A stretch of DNA of 64,000 bases from Nannocystis sp. (GTDB lineage: Bacteria; Myxococcota_A; Polyangia; Nannocystales; Nannocystaceae): contig JADJRG010000022.1 of assembly GCA_016712315.1 (NCBI GenBank), positions 62,001 to 126,000 of the forward strand, in the 5' to 3' direction. The translations under genes and the position numbers were made by a program. Shown piece by piece: positions 35,380 to 50,361 of this stretch (its first letter is position 1; each line of letters starts with the position of its first letter). The notes under the pieces are model-generated. The model worked only from the letters and a program-made list of their open reading frames with translations. It had not been told where the DNA came from and did no database searches.

Positions 35380-37287
35380 TCACCAGCCAGCGCTGATCGG
35401 CGGGCTCGGATGACCCAAGTACAAGCCCTCGAGCAGCGCCTCGTAGCGCTCTGCGACCACCTGCCTGCGCAGCTTCAGCGTCGGAGTCAGCTCGCCAGCG
35501 GCCTGGGTCAGCGGCTCGGGCGGCACCGCGAAGCGCCTGATCGCCTCAAAGGTCGCCAGCCCCGAGTTCACTTGATCGACGTGCTCTTGCAGCAACTGAC
35601 GGATCCGCGGGTGCTTCGCCAGGTCCGCGTAGCTCCGACAACCGAGCCCCTCCCGCTCCGAGACCGCCATCATCGCCGCCTCATCGACCGCGATCAGCGC
35701 GACCACAAACGGCCGCCCGTCCCCGTACACCATCGCCTGCGCGATCCCCTCGCGCGAACCGAGCAGCTTCTCCAGCAATTGCGGCGCGATCTTCTTGCCC
35801 GCCGAGGTCACGATCAGGTCCTTCTTCCGCCCCGTAATCCTCAGGAACCCGTCCTCGATCGCCCCCAGATCCCCCGTGTGCAGCCAACCATCCGCGTCGA
35901 TCACCTCCGCTGTCGCCGCCGGTTGCTCGTGATAGCGCGACATCAGCGTCGGCCCGCGCACTAAGATCTCCCCGTCCCCTGCGATCCGCGTGATCACCCC
36001 CGCCAAGCTCGGACCCACCGTGCCGAAGCGGAAGCGATCCGGCCGGTTCACGTGGATCGCCCCGCATGTCTCCGTCAGCCCGTAGCCCTCGAGCACCAAG
36101 ATCCCGATCGCGTGGAAGATCGCCGCGATCTCGCGGCTCAGCGGCGCACCGCCCGAGATGCAGAAGCGGAGCCGACCGCCCAGCCGCCGCCGCACGCGCG
36201 CGAAGAGCAGCCGCTCCGCCACCTCCGCCTTCGCGTGGAGGCTCAGCGACGGCGCTCGCCCGCGCTGCTTCAGCTCGCTGAGCTCCCTGCCGATCGCCAA
36301 GCACCACTCAAACGCGTCGCGCCGCAGCGACGATCCCAGCTTCACCTCGGTCATCAGTTGGTTGTAGGCCCGCTCGTACAGCCGCGGCACCGCCCCGAGG
36401 TAGGTCGGCGCGATCTCTTGCAAGTTCAGCTCGAGCTGCCCAGGGCTCTCGGCGAACGAGCTCACCGCTCCTCGCTCGATCGCCCCCCACAGCAGGTGCC
36501 GCGCGAACACCTGCGCCAACGGCAACGCGATCAGCTGCTCATCCGCCGGCCCCACCCCCATCGCGTGGCCGAGCGCCCAGCACACATGCACCAGCGCCCC
36601 GTGCGACAGCACGACCCCCTTCGGTCGCCCCGTCGTGCCCGACGTATAGACCCACGTGAAGTCATCCCCCGCCGCGGTCGACGCCGCGATCTCCGCCAGC
36701 CGGGGCGCTGCGCCCGTCATCGCCCCGGCCCCTGCCGCCGCCAGCCCGTCGAGCTCCGAGCGCAGCGTCGCCACGATCTCCCCGCTCGCCGCGGCGCTCG
36801 CCAGCTCGGCCTCGTGCGCGCCCATCGCCTCGATCGTCACCACTGCCCGCAGCCCTGCCAGCGCCGCCGCGTGCTCCCGCGCCAGGATCGGCGCGATCGC
36901 CGCAAACTGCTCCACGATGAGCACCGCCGCCCCGCTCTCCCCCAGGATCGTCGCCACCTGCCCGGGCGTCGTCCCTGGATAGATCGGCACCGAGATCGCC
37001 CCTGCCATGGTCATCGCCAGGTCGCAGATCGCCCACTCGACCCGCGACTCAGCGAACAGAGCGATCCGTTCACCCGGCACGAGCCCCAACGAAGCGATCA
37101 AACCCGCCGCCAGCCGCCGGCTGAGCGCCCCCCACTCCCGCCAGCTCAGGCTCCGCCAGATCCCCCCCGCCTTAAAGCGCAACGCCGTCGCCTCTGGCGT
37201 CTTGGCGAGCCGCGCGGCGAAGATCTGGAGGGCGTTAACGTGCTCCGGGCCGTCGCCCGGCGTGGCCGAAGAGCGGCGTGGATGCAT
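35380..37287 (-). CDS. long-chain acyl-CoA synthetase / AMP-binding enzyme
   Basis: A 635-residue adenylate-forming enzyme that activates fatty acids to acyl-CoA. The P-loop-like motif is WVYTSGTTGRPKGVVLSHGAL (about 205-225), the A4/A5 region LEGYGLTETCGAIHVNRP and the hinge/A8 DGWLHTGDLGAIEDGFLRITGRKKDLIVTSAGKKIAPQ; a C-terminal Lys occurs in GELTPTLKLRRQVVAERY. The whole arrangement is that of the FadD15/FAA1-type long-chain synthetases. ATG at 37287 or 37311 are both possible; no ribosome-binding site decides. The gene is divergent from a Ser/Thr kinase gene across about 160 bases. Cytosolic or membrane-associated. Confidence 0.93.
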   Translation of the reverse strand: MHPRRSSATPGDGPEHVNALQIFAARLAKTPEATALRFKAGGIWRSLSWREWGALSRRLAAGLIASLGLVPGERIALFAESRVEWAICDLAMTMAGAISVPIYPGTTPGQVATILGESGAAVLIVEQFAAIAPILAREHAAALAGLRAVVTIEAMGAHEAELASAAASGEIVATLRSELDGLAAAGAGAMTGAAPRLAEIAASTAAGDDFTWVYTSGTTGRPKGVVLSHGALVHVCWALGHAMGVGPADEQLIALPLAQVFARHLLWGAIERGAVSSFAESPGQLELNLQEIAPTYLGAVPRLYERAYNQLMTEVKLGSSLRRDAFEWCLAIGRELSELKQRGRAPSLSLHAKAEVAERLLFARVRRRLGGRLRFCISGGAPLSREIAAIFHAIGILVLEGYGLTETCGAIHVNRPDRFRFGTVGPSLAGVITRIAGDGEILVRGPTLMSRYHEQPAATAEVIDADGWLHTGDLGAIEDGFLRITGRKKDLIVTSAGKKIAPQLLEKLLGSREGIAQAMVYGDGRPFVVALIAVDEAAMMAVSEREGLGCRSYADLAKHPRIRQLLQEHVDQVNSGLATFEAIRRFAVPPEPLTQAAGELTPTLKLRRQVVAERYEALLEGLYLGHPSPPISAGW

Positions 37288-37450
37288 GGAGCCTGGCACC
37301 TCGAGTACCATACAAGGCAGCCCTTGGTCCCTCGGCGCGATGAACGCCGCTCGGCGCGTGCGCGCGCCACCGCGGGCCCCTTCCTTTTATAGTAAGCCTG
37401 GCGTTCGCAGCTCGTCCACCGCGGCCCTGACCGCCGGCAAGTACTCGAGG

Positions 37451-39301
<1,851 letters not shown>

Positions 39302-39400
39302 CCGCGAGCCCGAACGACGCGCGAAGGCGCCGCAGGCGAGATCGCGCGCCGCGGGGGTGACAATTACCCGAGTCTGCGCCACCCTCCCACCAGGCTCCGG

Positions 39401-40477
39401 GTGTCTCTGCTCCGCATCGTCGCCGCCCTCGCGCTTGGGCTCCTCCTCCCTGTGCATGTCGCCGCCGCCCCCCCGCGGTCGTCATCACGGCAGCGCCCGT
39501 CGCAGCCTGAGAGGCCCCCCGAGAGCGACACGGAGCTGGTCGACGCGGCCCTCAAGGCCTGGGCAGCCGGCCGCTGGCTGACCGTACGCGCCCTCCTGGA
39601 GCCGCTCGTCCAGGCCGGAGATCTCGCCGATCCGCTGCTCAACGAGACCGCCCTGCGGTACCTCGCCGACGCCACCTTGCTCGACCCAGAGCTCGACGAC
39701 TCGATCCGCGATCAGCAGGCGGCCTCTTACCTCCGCCGCCTCTTCGCCCTCGATCCCGAGTGGCGGCCCCCGCCCGACACCCACGGGCCCAAGCTCTACG
39801 ACTTCTACAACAAGATGCGCGAGCAGTATGAGCGCGCCAAGCTCGAGGGCTGCTTCGCCGAGCGCGCCGCCTGCGACGCGGACCTCGAAGATCTCAAGGT
39901 CCGCCACGATCGCCTCCGCGCCGAGCACGACGCGCTTCGCCGCGCCTACGGCCAGCAGGAGGTCGAGGTCCGCGAGAAGGTCGCGCGCAACCGCGCGATC
40001 GCCCTCCTCCCCTTCGGCGTCGGCCACTTTTACAACGGCAACAAGGCGCTCGGCGCCACCTTCCTCGCCACCGAGCTGGTCGCCGGCGGCATCGGCCTCA
40101 GCCTGCTGGTCTACCGCGACACCCAATGTGATCGGACCAACGGCTTCGCCCGCGCCTCTCTCCAGTGCGTCACCGACGATCCCCGCGCGCTCGTCCGCCG
40201 TCGCGACGCCGAACAAGCCCTCGGGATCGCCTTCATCGGCCTCTTGGTCGTCGACGTGGTCGTCTCGCAGGTCATCTTCAAGCCCTACGTCACCGTCAAG
40301 ACCGAGCGGGTCCGCCGTCAGGATCTCGACGCCGCCGACCCCGACGCGGCGCCCACTCTTCCTCGCCCAGGCCGCCGCCAGGCCCGCGTCCGCCCCCGTG
40401 ATACCCTCCTTCGAGCCCGCCCCGCCCCGACCTTCCTGCCCGGCGGCGGCGGCGTAGGCCTCTCGCTCCGCTTCTGA
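39401..40477 (+). CDS. secreted coiled-coil protein with hydrophobic hairpin, unknown function
   Basis: A 358-residue protein from GTG with a signal peptide (LLRIVAALALGLLLPVHVAAA). Residues 45-115 form a helical TPR-like part (ELVDAALKAWAAGRWLTVRALLEP), followed by a coiled coil about 135-185 (YNKMREQYERAKLEGCFAERAACDADLEDLKVRHDRL). Two hydrophobic segments (IALLPFGVGHFYNGNKALGATFLATELVAGGIGL and AFIGLLVVDVVVSQVIF) follow; the first resembles the PFGxGxFYNG motif of small membrane proteins found in many Gram-negatives. It lies 6 bases before the sigma-54 activator. It is probably an envelope protein. Confidence 0.7.
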   Translation: MSLLRIVAALALGLLLPVHVAAAPPRSSSRQRPSQPERPPESDTELVDAALKAWAAGRWLTVRALLEPLVQAGDLADPLLNETALRYLADATLLDPELDDSIRDQQAASYLRRLFALDPEWRPPPDTHGPKLYDFYNKMREQYERAKLEGCFAERAACDADLEDLKVRHDRLRAEHDALRRAYGQQEVEVREKVARNRAIALLPFGVGHFYNGNKALGATFLATELVAGGIGLSLLVYRDTQCDRTNGFARASLQCVTDDPRALVRRRDAEQALGIAFIGLLVVDVVVSQVIFKPYVTVKTERVRRQDLDAADPDAAPTLPRPGRRQARVRPRDTLLRARPAPTFLPGGGGVGLSLRF

Positions 40478-40483
40478 GCCGCT

Positions 40484-42334
40484 ATGCCACACCTCCAGTA
40501 CTCGGGCCCCGACGGCAAGACCGCCCGCTACCCCCTCCTCAAGCGCCTCATCTCGATCGGCTCCGCCCCCGAGTCGCACATCGTCCTGCGCGGCCCTGAG
40601 ATCGCCGCCGCGCACTGCACCCTCACCCACGAGCCCGGGCGCTTCGTCCTCGAGTCGACCGCGCGCGCCAACACCTTCCTCGTCGGCGGCAAGAAGACCC
40701 GCTCGCAGGAGCTCCGCCACGGCGACGTCGTCGTGATCGGCAGCCACGAGCTCACCTTCTCCACCGTCGATCCGCCGGCCGAGGCCGCCCCGAGCCGCGA
40801 GAGCGCCGCGCGCCACGAGATCGACGCGATGAGGCGCCTCCAGGTCTTCTCCGAGCTGCTGCTCTCGGACGGCGACCTCGATCACCTGCTCAGCGAGCTC
40901 ATCGATCAAGTCGTCGCGCTCACGCGCGCGCGCAAGGGCTTCCTCGTGCTCGCCGACGGCGACGGCGGCTACACCATCCGGGTCGCGCGCAACCTCGATC
41001 GCCAGCCGGTCGACGACGCCAGCCAGCTCCTCTCGGACAACATCATCCGCGAGGTCATCACCAAGCGAGAGCCGCAGATCATCAGCGACGCGCTCCACGA
41101 CGAGCGCTTCAACAGCAGCCTCTCGGTGATCAACCTCAAGCTCTCGAGCGTCATGTGCGTGCCGCTGATCGTCCGCGGCGAGCTCCTCGGCCTCATCTAC
41201 GTCGGCAACGATCAAGCGATCGCCCTCTTCACCAAGTCCGACCTCGAGACCCTCCGCGTCTTCGCCGCCCAGGCCGCGCTCTTCATCAAGAACGCCAAGC
41301 TCCTCAACGAGCTGCGCAGCGAGAGCGCCGGCCTCGCGCGGCGCCTCGAGAGCATCCGCTTCGGCCAGATCATCGGCGCCTGCCCGCAGATGATCGACGT
41401 CTACCGCCGCGTCGAGAAGGTCGCCGGCATCGACGTCACCGTCATGATCACCGGCGAGACCGGCACCGGCAAGGAGCTGATCGCCCGCGAGATCCACGAG
41501 CGATCGCCGCGCGCCCGCGGCCCCTTGATCACCGTCAACTGCGGCGCGATCCCCGAGACCCTGATCGAGTCGGAGCTCTTCGGCCACATCAAGGGCGCCT
41601 TCACCGGCGCCGTCAACAACCAGGTCGGCAAGTTCCAGGCCGCCGACAAGGGCACGATCTTCCTCGACGAGATCGGCGAGCTCCCTTTGCCCATGCAAGT
41701 GAAGCTCCTCCGCGTGCTGCAGGAGCGCTCCGTGCAGCGCCTCGGCGAGTCCAAGTCGACCCCGATCGACATCCGCGTGGTCGCCGCGACCAACCGGGAT
41801 CTGGCGCGAGAGGTCGGTGAGGGCCGCTTCCGCGAGGATCTCTACCACCGCCTCCACGTCATCAACGTCCACCTGCCGCCGCTGCGCGAGCGCGGCGACG
41901 ACGTGCTCCTGATCGCCCGCTACTTCGTCGGCCGCTTCGCCCGCGAGTTCGGCCGCCCCGTCGACCCGACCAAGGCCTTCGATCGCGCCGCCGAGCAGGC
42001 GCTGCTCCGCTTCGCCTGGCCGGGCAACATCCGCCAGCTCGAGAACCACATCAAGAAGGCCCTCGTGCTCGCCGACGGCCCCGCCCTCACCGCCCGCGAC
42101 CTCGACCTCGAGCTGCCGATGCCCAGCGAGCAGAGCCCGAGCGGCGAGGATCTGATCAGCGTCACCGACATCGGCGATCAAGTCTTGCCGCTCGCCGAGG
42201 CGCGAGAGCTCTGGCAGCGCGGCTACATCAACCGCGTGCTCGCGCTCAACAACGGCAACCGCACCAAGACCGCCCGCGACCTCGGCGTCGATCCTCGCAC
42301 GATCTTCCGCCACCTCGAGAAGGAGCCCCGGTGA
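40484..42334 (+). CDS. sigma-54-dependent activator with FHA and GAF domains
   Basis: A 616-residue enhancer-binding protein. An N-terminal FHA domain (about 1-95; LISIGSAPESHIVL, AAHCTL) recognises phospho-Thr. A GAF domain (about 115-275) follows with VMCVPLIVRGELLGLIYVGN. The AAA+ domain (about 300-530) has Walker A GETGTGKE (about 323-330), GAFTGA (about 371-376) for sigma-54 contact, Walker B GTIFLDEIGELP and the R-finger region. A Fis-type helix-turn-helix ends the protein (NRTKTARDLGVDPRTIFRHL). All parts needed for activation are intact. The FHA domain beside a kinase suggests kinase-controlled sigma-54 transcription. Its stop overlaps the next lipoprotein start (GTGA). Confidence 0.96.
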   Translation: MPHLQYSGPDGKTARYPLLKRLISIGSAPESHIVLRGPEIAAAHCTLTHEPGRFVLESTARANTFLVGGKKTRSQELRHGDVVVIGSHELTFSTVDPPAEAAPSRESAARHEIDAMRRLQVFSELLLSDGDLDHLLSELIDQVVALTRARKGFLVLADGDGGYTIRVARNLDRQPVDDASQLLSDNIIREVITKREPQIISDALHDERFNSSLSVINLKLSSVMCVPLIVRGELLGLIYVGNDQAIALFTKSDLETLRVFAAQAALFIKNAKLLNELRSESAGLARRLESIRFGQIIGACPQMIDVYRRVEKVAGIDVTVMITGETGTGKELIAREIHERSPRARGPLITVNCGAIPETLIESELFGHIKGAFTGAVNNQVGKFQAADKGTIFLDEIGELPLPMQVKLLRVLQERSVQRLGESKSTPIDIRVVAATNRDLAREVGEGRFREDLYHRLHVINVHLPPLRERGDDVLLIARYFVGRFAREFGRPVDPTKAFDRAAEQALLRFAWPGNIRQLENHIKKALVLADGPALTARDLDLELPMPSEQSPSGEDLISVTDIGDQVLPLAEARELWQRGYINRVLALNNGNRTKTARDLGVDPRTIFRHLEKEPR

Positions 42335-43131
42335 GCGCCCACGCGCGGAGCCGCGCCGAGCTCGCCCTCGCGCTCGTCCTCCCCTGCGCCTCCTGCGTCC
42401 TCCCGGACTACGACATCGGCATCAGCAACGAGGCGATCACCAACCGCCACCCCGTGCGGATCGTCGAGCCCACCCGCCTCACCGCCGAGGCCCAAGCCGC
42501 CTGCGACGACCCTGACACCGAGCGCACCGAGCAGTGCCCGCAGCCGCCGCCAGAGCAGTCCAGCGACGTCCTCCCGCACTTCCTCGATCCCGTCGCCAAC
42601 CCCCTCTACGCCTTCTGCTCGTGCCCGATCGGCCAGCAAGACACCTTCGCCCGCCCCAACTTCCCGATCTACATCGAGGACCGCGACGAGGACGCGGAGC
42701 GCAACGTCGACGATCTCTACGCCGCCCTGCTCCTCGATCCCTCGCCGTCGAACCCCAACCCGCAGACGGCCGTCCGCTACCGGATCTACGTCAACCCGCA
42801 GGATCCGATCCCTCGCGCCTCGAGCATCGAGTACAACCCGATCGGCCGCGCCGATCCGCTGCTCCGTGAGCTCCGGCTCGGCAACGAATTCCGCGACTTT
42901 GACTTCTGCAACGGCGGCAGCGACGTCCCCCTCACCGAGGGCATGCACGCGCTCGTCGTCATGATCACCGATCGACCGTGGTTCACCCCCACCAGCGGCG
43001 CGATCCAGGAGGGCGTCCCAGACCTCGCCGCTGGCGCCACCTTCGACGCCCTCACCTACGTCTTCTCCTGCGCCAGCAGCACCTCCGAGCGCTGCGCCTC
43101 GCAGTGCAAGCCGATCGAGGAGCTCCCGTGA
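42331..43131 (+). CDS. lipoprotein, second-last gene of the kinase/sigma-54 cluster
   Basis: A 266-residue predicted lipoprotein, starting GTG inside the previous stop (GTGA) and ending the same way in the next gene. The signal peptide is ELALALVLPCASC, with Cys19 or Cys22 as the acylated residue. It has several Cys pairs (AFCSCPIG, FSCASSTSERCASQC) and no catalytic motif. The text DRDEDAERNVDDLYAALLLDP looks like a beta-rich surface domain of the kind in large myxobacterial lipoproteins. Strict translational coupling to both neighbours suggests it forms a complex with the next lipoprotein. Confidence 0.75.
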   Translation: MSAHARSRAELALALVLPCASCVLPDYDIGISNEAITNRHPVRIVEPTRLTAEAQAACDDPDTERTEQCPQPPPEQSSDVLPHFLDPVANPLYAFCSCPIGQQDTFARPNFPIYIEDRDEDAERNVDDLYAALLLDPSPSNPNPQTAVRYRIYVNPQDPIPRASSIEYNPIGRADPLLRELRLGNEFRDFDFCNGGSDVPLTEGMHALVVMITDRPWFTPTSGAIQEGVPDLAAGATFDALTYVFSCASSTSERCASQCKPIEELP

Positions 43132-45461
43132 GCGCGCGCGCCCTCGTGCTCGCGCTCGCCGGCGGCGCCGCCTGCTCTACCCTCGCCCCCGAGCCCAAGC
43201 CCGTCGAGTGCGAGAGCGACGACGACTGCGACACCGCCCTCGGCCAGGTCTGCGCGCTCGATCAAGGCAAGGTCTGCTACCAGGCCACGTTGCCGCCGCG
43301 CGCCCTGCTCGGCCTCGACATCCGCGACAACCAGACCATCGCCAGCGCCACCACCTTCCGCGCCGAGCTCCGCGGCACCGACGCCGGCGTCGAGCGGATC
43401 ACCACACGCACCCCCTCACGCTACCGCGTCTCCGTCTTCAACCGCGGCGAGGATCCCCTCTTCCCCGGCGTCCGCGATCAGATCCACCTGCGCCTGCGCG
43501 AGCGCAAGTACTTCGAGAGCGAGGAGGAGGGCGAGCTGCTCACCGAGCCGCTCGACGCCAACATCGTGCTCACCCAAGCGTCGCGGATCGGCCAGACCCC
43601 CTACACCGTCGGCGACAACGCCACCCTCCGCTTCCCGCTCCTCGACCCGATGACCTCAGAGCCGACCGACGCGCCCTTGGTCGTCGCCTGGCCGCACTAC
43701 GTCGCCGGCGACATCGACGGCGCTCGCCCGCTGCTCGCCGAGCTGCGCGCCCCCAGCGACGCCGCCGATCCCCGCGGCCCTGTCCACCGCCTCGTCCGCC
43801 GCGATCAAGTCAGCGAAGCGACCGCCCACGACATCACCCTCGACGTCACCGACGCCTGCTTCCGCCGGCTCGCTGGCGCCATCACCGTGCTCGCCAAGGT
43901 CGGCGAGCCGCCCGACAACACCGACATCGCCGGCGTCGGCGTCAGCCTCCGCTACGCCGAGCCCTTGCCGTCGCCCGCGACCATCCAGCCGCCGCCCGCG
44001 CTCGTCCAGTGCAACACCGACCTCAACTGCCCGCAGCCGAGCCGCTGCATCGCCGGCGACGCGCCTCGCACCTGCGGCTGCGTCTCCGACTCGAGCTGTC
44101 CGACCGGACAGATCTGTGACACCGAGACCCACCGCTGCGCCCTCGACCTGCGCGACCTCAACGCCAGCCGCCAGACCGCCGTCGATCTCACCGGCGGCCA
44201 AGGCGCCTTCAACCTCTGGGTCTACACCCACTGCGAGGGGCAGATCGACAAGATCCGCGAGATCGCGCTCATCGCGAGCGTCGATCCGCCGATCGAGAGC
44301 GGCCTGCCGCGCCTCAGCTACCGCGTCTTCCAAAACTTCTCCGCCGCGATCCCCGGCGGGGACATCACCCCGATCCCGCTCGGTGGCAAGATCTGCCTGC
44401 CGCATTGGCAGGTCGCGAAGCCGATCGCGGTGCCTCTGCGCGGCGCGCCCGTGCGGCTCACCGGCAGCGGCGACGCCTTCAACTGCTGCAGCACCGAGTG
44501 CCTCGACGATCCCCCCGCGACCGCCAAGCCGACCGAGTGCACGCCGAGCGCCACGGTCGCGCCGAGCGGCACCTTCACGCTCCCGCAGGCCGAAGATCCC
44601 GAAGATCCCAGCCCGTGGGAGGGCGCCGGCTGCCTCCCCCTCTACGTCGCCGGTCAAGAGGAGCCGCTCGCCGCGCGCTTCACCCGCCAAGCCAGCAGCT
44701 GCACCGCCGACACCTGCGAGCTGCGCCTCAGCGCCGGCCCCTTCGCCGCCGAAGGGCCCACCACCTACGATCTACGGATCGAGCCGCCGGTCGGCTCGGT
44801 GTTCCGCTCGCAGTCCGCCACCATCGAAGTGCACCCAGACACCCTCAGCACGCCTGAGATCGTGCTGATGCCGCGGGTGCTGCTCCGCGGCCGAGTCGAG
44901 CTCGCCGACGAGATCTGCGTCCCCACGGAGGAGCAGACCTGCGAGGTCAAGGCCGTCGTCATGGCCGAGCGCCTGCGGATCCCCGCCGAGGAGGACCAGA
45001 CCGTGCTCGGCCCCTATTTCTACGCGCTCGCGACCCACAGCGCGGGCGAATTTGTCCTCCCCGTCAACCCTGGCGTCTACCTGCTCACCGCGCTGCCCGC
45101 GATCGGAGCCCAAGGCGGCCCAGCCCGCCTCCAGGTGATCGATCTCCGCGAGGGCAGCCCCCACGTCGATCTCCGCGGAGGCATTCCCTACGCCGATCTC
45201 CAAGATCCTCTCCTCCTCGAGCGAGGCGAGCTCGTCACCTTCGAGCTCGATGGTTTCAGCCTCAACACTCAGGTGATCCCCCTGGATCTCGCGAGCTGGG
45301 CCGCGCTCGTGTTTGATGGCCAACCCCTCGATCTCAACGCTGGCCCCACCTGCTACCGCGCCTCTGGCGATCCCGTCGGCTGCCAGATACGCCGCCTGCG
45401 CCCGGGGAGCACCACCCTCCGTCCCAGCCAAGAGGGTTTTGTGAAGTACGTCACGCGTTAG
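43128..45461 (+). CDS. large Cys-rich surface lipoprotein
   Basis: A 777-residue lipoprotein beginning at GTG 43128, which overlaps the previous stop. The lipobox is AGGAAC (Cys16). Myxobacterial Cys-knot motifs occur at CESDDDCDTALGQVCALDQGKVC (about 26-50) and CNTDLNCPQPSRC...CGCVSDSSCPTGQICDTETHRC (about 300-345). The rest is beta-rich with further paired Cys, and the last third (VLLRGRVELADEICVPTEEQTCEVKAVV...FVLPVNPGVYLLTALP) resembles carboxypeptidase-regulatory (CarbopepD_reg/SpaA) beta-sandwich repeats. It is likely an outer-membrane or surface protein whose expression is linked to the preceding sigma-54 activator by co-transcription. Confidence 0.75.
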   Translation: MSARALVLALAGGAACSTLAPEPKPVECESDDDCDTALGQVCALDQGKVCYQATLPPRALLGLDIRDNQTIASATTFRAELRGTDAGVERITTRTPSRYRVSVFNRGEDPLFPGVRDQIHLRLRERKYFESEEEGELLTEPLDANIVLTQASRIGQTPYTVGDNATLRFPLLDPMTSEPTDAPLVVAWPHYVAGDIDGARPLLAELRAPSDAADPRGPVHRLVRRDQVSEATAHDITLDVTDACFRRLAGAITVLAKVGEPPDNTDIAGVGVSLRYAEPLPSPATIQPPPALVQCNTDLNCPQPSRCIAGDAPRTCGCVSDSSCPTGQICDTETHRCALDLRDLNASRQTAVDLTGGQGAFNLWVYTHCEGQIDKIREIALIASVDPPIESGLPRLSYRVFQNFSAAIPGGDITPIPLGGKICLPHWQVAKPIAVPLRGAPVRLTGSGDAFNCCSTECLDDPPATAKPTECTPSATVAPSGTFTLPQAEDPEDPSPWEGAGCLPLYVAGQEEPLAARFTRQASSCTADTCELRLSAGPFAAEGPTTYDLRIEPPVGSVFRSQSATIEVHPDTLSTPEIVLMPRVLLRGRVELADEICVPTEEQTCEVKAVVMAERLRIPAEEDQTVLGPYFYALATHSAGEFVLPVNPGVYLLTALPAIGAQGGPARLQVIDLREGSPHVDLRGGIPYADLQDPLLLERGELVTFELDGFSLNTQVIPLDLASWAALVFDGQPLDLNAGPTCYRASGDPVGCQIRRLRPGSTTLRPSQEGFVKYVTR

Positions 45462-45544
45462 CCCGCGAGAAAAGACCACCTCAGACCGACGGCGGAGTCT
45501 CTCGCCTTGACCGGGCCAGTCGAACCTGGGAAACTTCGCGGGCT

Positions 45545-45940
45545 CTGAACCCACCATCACCACGCCGTGGGTGGATTGGAGCGGCGTTTTGGACCGCTCT
45601 TAGCGTCGTCTCCAGCATCTACGTTCTCTCCGGGGTAGTCATTGGCCTGGCTCAACAGCGCCAAGGTTCCCCCGATTCTTCCATCGACTGCGACTATCGC
45701 GTCGATCTCGTGCGCGACCGGCTGATCAGCCTCTATGAGCAGGTACGGCCACCCGGAGACCCGCGCGCGACCACGGCCGGTGAACGATTTTCCACCCTCC
45801 TCCTCGAGACTCGGGCGATCTGCGCCGCCCCGGGCTCCGAAGTCGGACGCAAGCTCGATCGGATCACAGCGATCTACGACGCGTACAATGACCGGAGCCA
45901 ACGCGATGACCAAGATCGTCAGGAGCTTCTCCAGCTCTAG
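45545..45940 (+). CDS. small single-pass membrane protein, no ATG/GTG/TTG start visible
   Basis: The frame that ends at TAG 45938-45940 has convincing protein character well upstream of its first ATG (45710). It reads ...RRGWIGAAFWTALSVVSSIYVLSGV, a clear transmembrane helix (about residues 8-32 from 45545), and then a charged helical domain with two Cys. No ATG, GTG or TTG precedes the helix in this frame; the first plausible starts are CTG at 45545 or ATT at 45575. Either a rare start codon is used, or the frame is entered from a GTG (45567 or 45571) after a frameshift. It lies 9 bases upstream of the DEAD-box helicase gene. Function unknown. Confidence 0.55.
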   Translation: MNPPSPRRGWIGAAFWTALSVVSSIYVLSGVVIGLAQQRQGSPDSSIDCDYRVDLVRDRLISLYEQVRPPGDPRATTAGERFSTLLLETRAICAAPGSEVGRKLDRITAIYDAYNDRSQRDDQDRQELLQL

Positions 45941-45949
45941 GACGCACCG

Positions 45950-49398
<3,449 letters not shown>

Positions 49399-49402
<4 letters not shown>

Positions 49403-50361
49403 ACCTCGCCCCCTATCCTCCCCCGCATGCCCGCGAGGCTGAGCTCGATCAGCTCGCGGATCGCCTGCGCGGGGAGCTCGTCACCTATGGCGCGAGCGTC
49501 GAAGGCCGACCCCTGCGCGCCCTTCGGGTGCCCGCAGCTCAGCCTTCGGCGCCCAAGCTCGTCTGCGGCGCCAACATCCACGGCGTCGAGTGGATCGCCG
49601 GACAAGTCGCGCACGGCCTGCTCCACCGCCTGGTCGCGGCGGATCCCTACCAGCTCCGCCGACGCGCCGAGCTATGGGTGATCCCCTGCATCAACCCCGA
49701 CGGCCACGCGCGCACCTGGCAACGCCAAGGCCGAGGCTCCTTGCCCGAGCTCCGCGCCAACGCCCACGGCGTCGACCTCAACCGCAATTTCCCGCTCCCC
49801 GGCGGCGCCCTGCCCAGCCGCCTCCCAGGCGCGGGTTCGACGATCCCCGGAGCCCCCACCTACCGCGGCCCCGCGCCGCTCAGCGAACCTGAGACAGCCG
49901 CCCTCTCCGCCCTACTCACCGAGCTCCGCCCCCACGCGACCGCCAACCTCCACTCTTTTATGGGCACGCTGATCCCCGCCAGCGTCCGTGATCGCCCCGC
50001 CTACCGCGTCTACCGCGAGCTCTGCCGCGCCTTCGCCGACGCACAGCCGTCGCATCGTTATCGCCGCCTCGCGAGCCGGCACTTCGACGTCTTCACCGGC
50101 GAGCAGGAGGACCACCAGCACCACGCCCTCGACGGCTGGGCGCTCTGCGTCGAGACATTTACCGTCGCCGCGAGCTTTCGCCAGCACCTGCGCGCTCCCG
50201 CGCTCTTTTGGCGCTTCAACCCGCGCGATCCCGCCCCGTGGATCGACAACGACGTCGCCGGGCTCTTCGCCTATTTTGACGCCGCCCTCGCCCACCCCAG
50301 GCCGTCCGCGCTCGCTGCGACGGAGCGCCCTAGCCTCCGACCTTCCCAAAAGGATCTTTGA
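49399..50361 (+). CDS. M14-family zinc carboxypeptidase (MpaA-like)
   Basis: A 320-residue peptidase starting GTG inside the helicase stop codon. The zinc site is CGANIHGVEWIA (HxxE) plus His in ATANLHSFMG; Arg and Asn specificity residues are in VDLNRNFPLPG and the catalytic Glu in LCVETFTVAA. These features match the murein tripeptide amidase MpaA branch, which cleaves the gamma-D-Glu-diaminopimelate bond during cell-wall recycling. No signal peptide is seen, so it is cytosolic. It overlaps the convergent kinase gene by 32 bases. Specificity is inferred from family. Confidence 0.88.

Noticed and set aside
37007..37450. Upstream extension of the kinase frame
   Set aside because: It overlaps the divergent acyl-CoA synthetase start and has no kinase character; homology begins at 37451.
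39485..42313. 942-codon open frame on the minus strand opposite the secreted protein and sigma-54 activator genes
   Set aside because: Its translation is Ala/Glu/Asp/Gly/Leu-rich without any domain, as expected for the antisense of high-GC genes; the plus strand has intact FHA, AAA+ and HTH motifs.
49912..50349. Minus-strand frame under the carboxypeptidase gene
   Set aside because: Antisense of a gene with a complete M14 active site.
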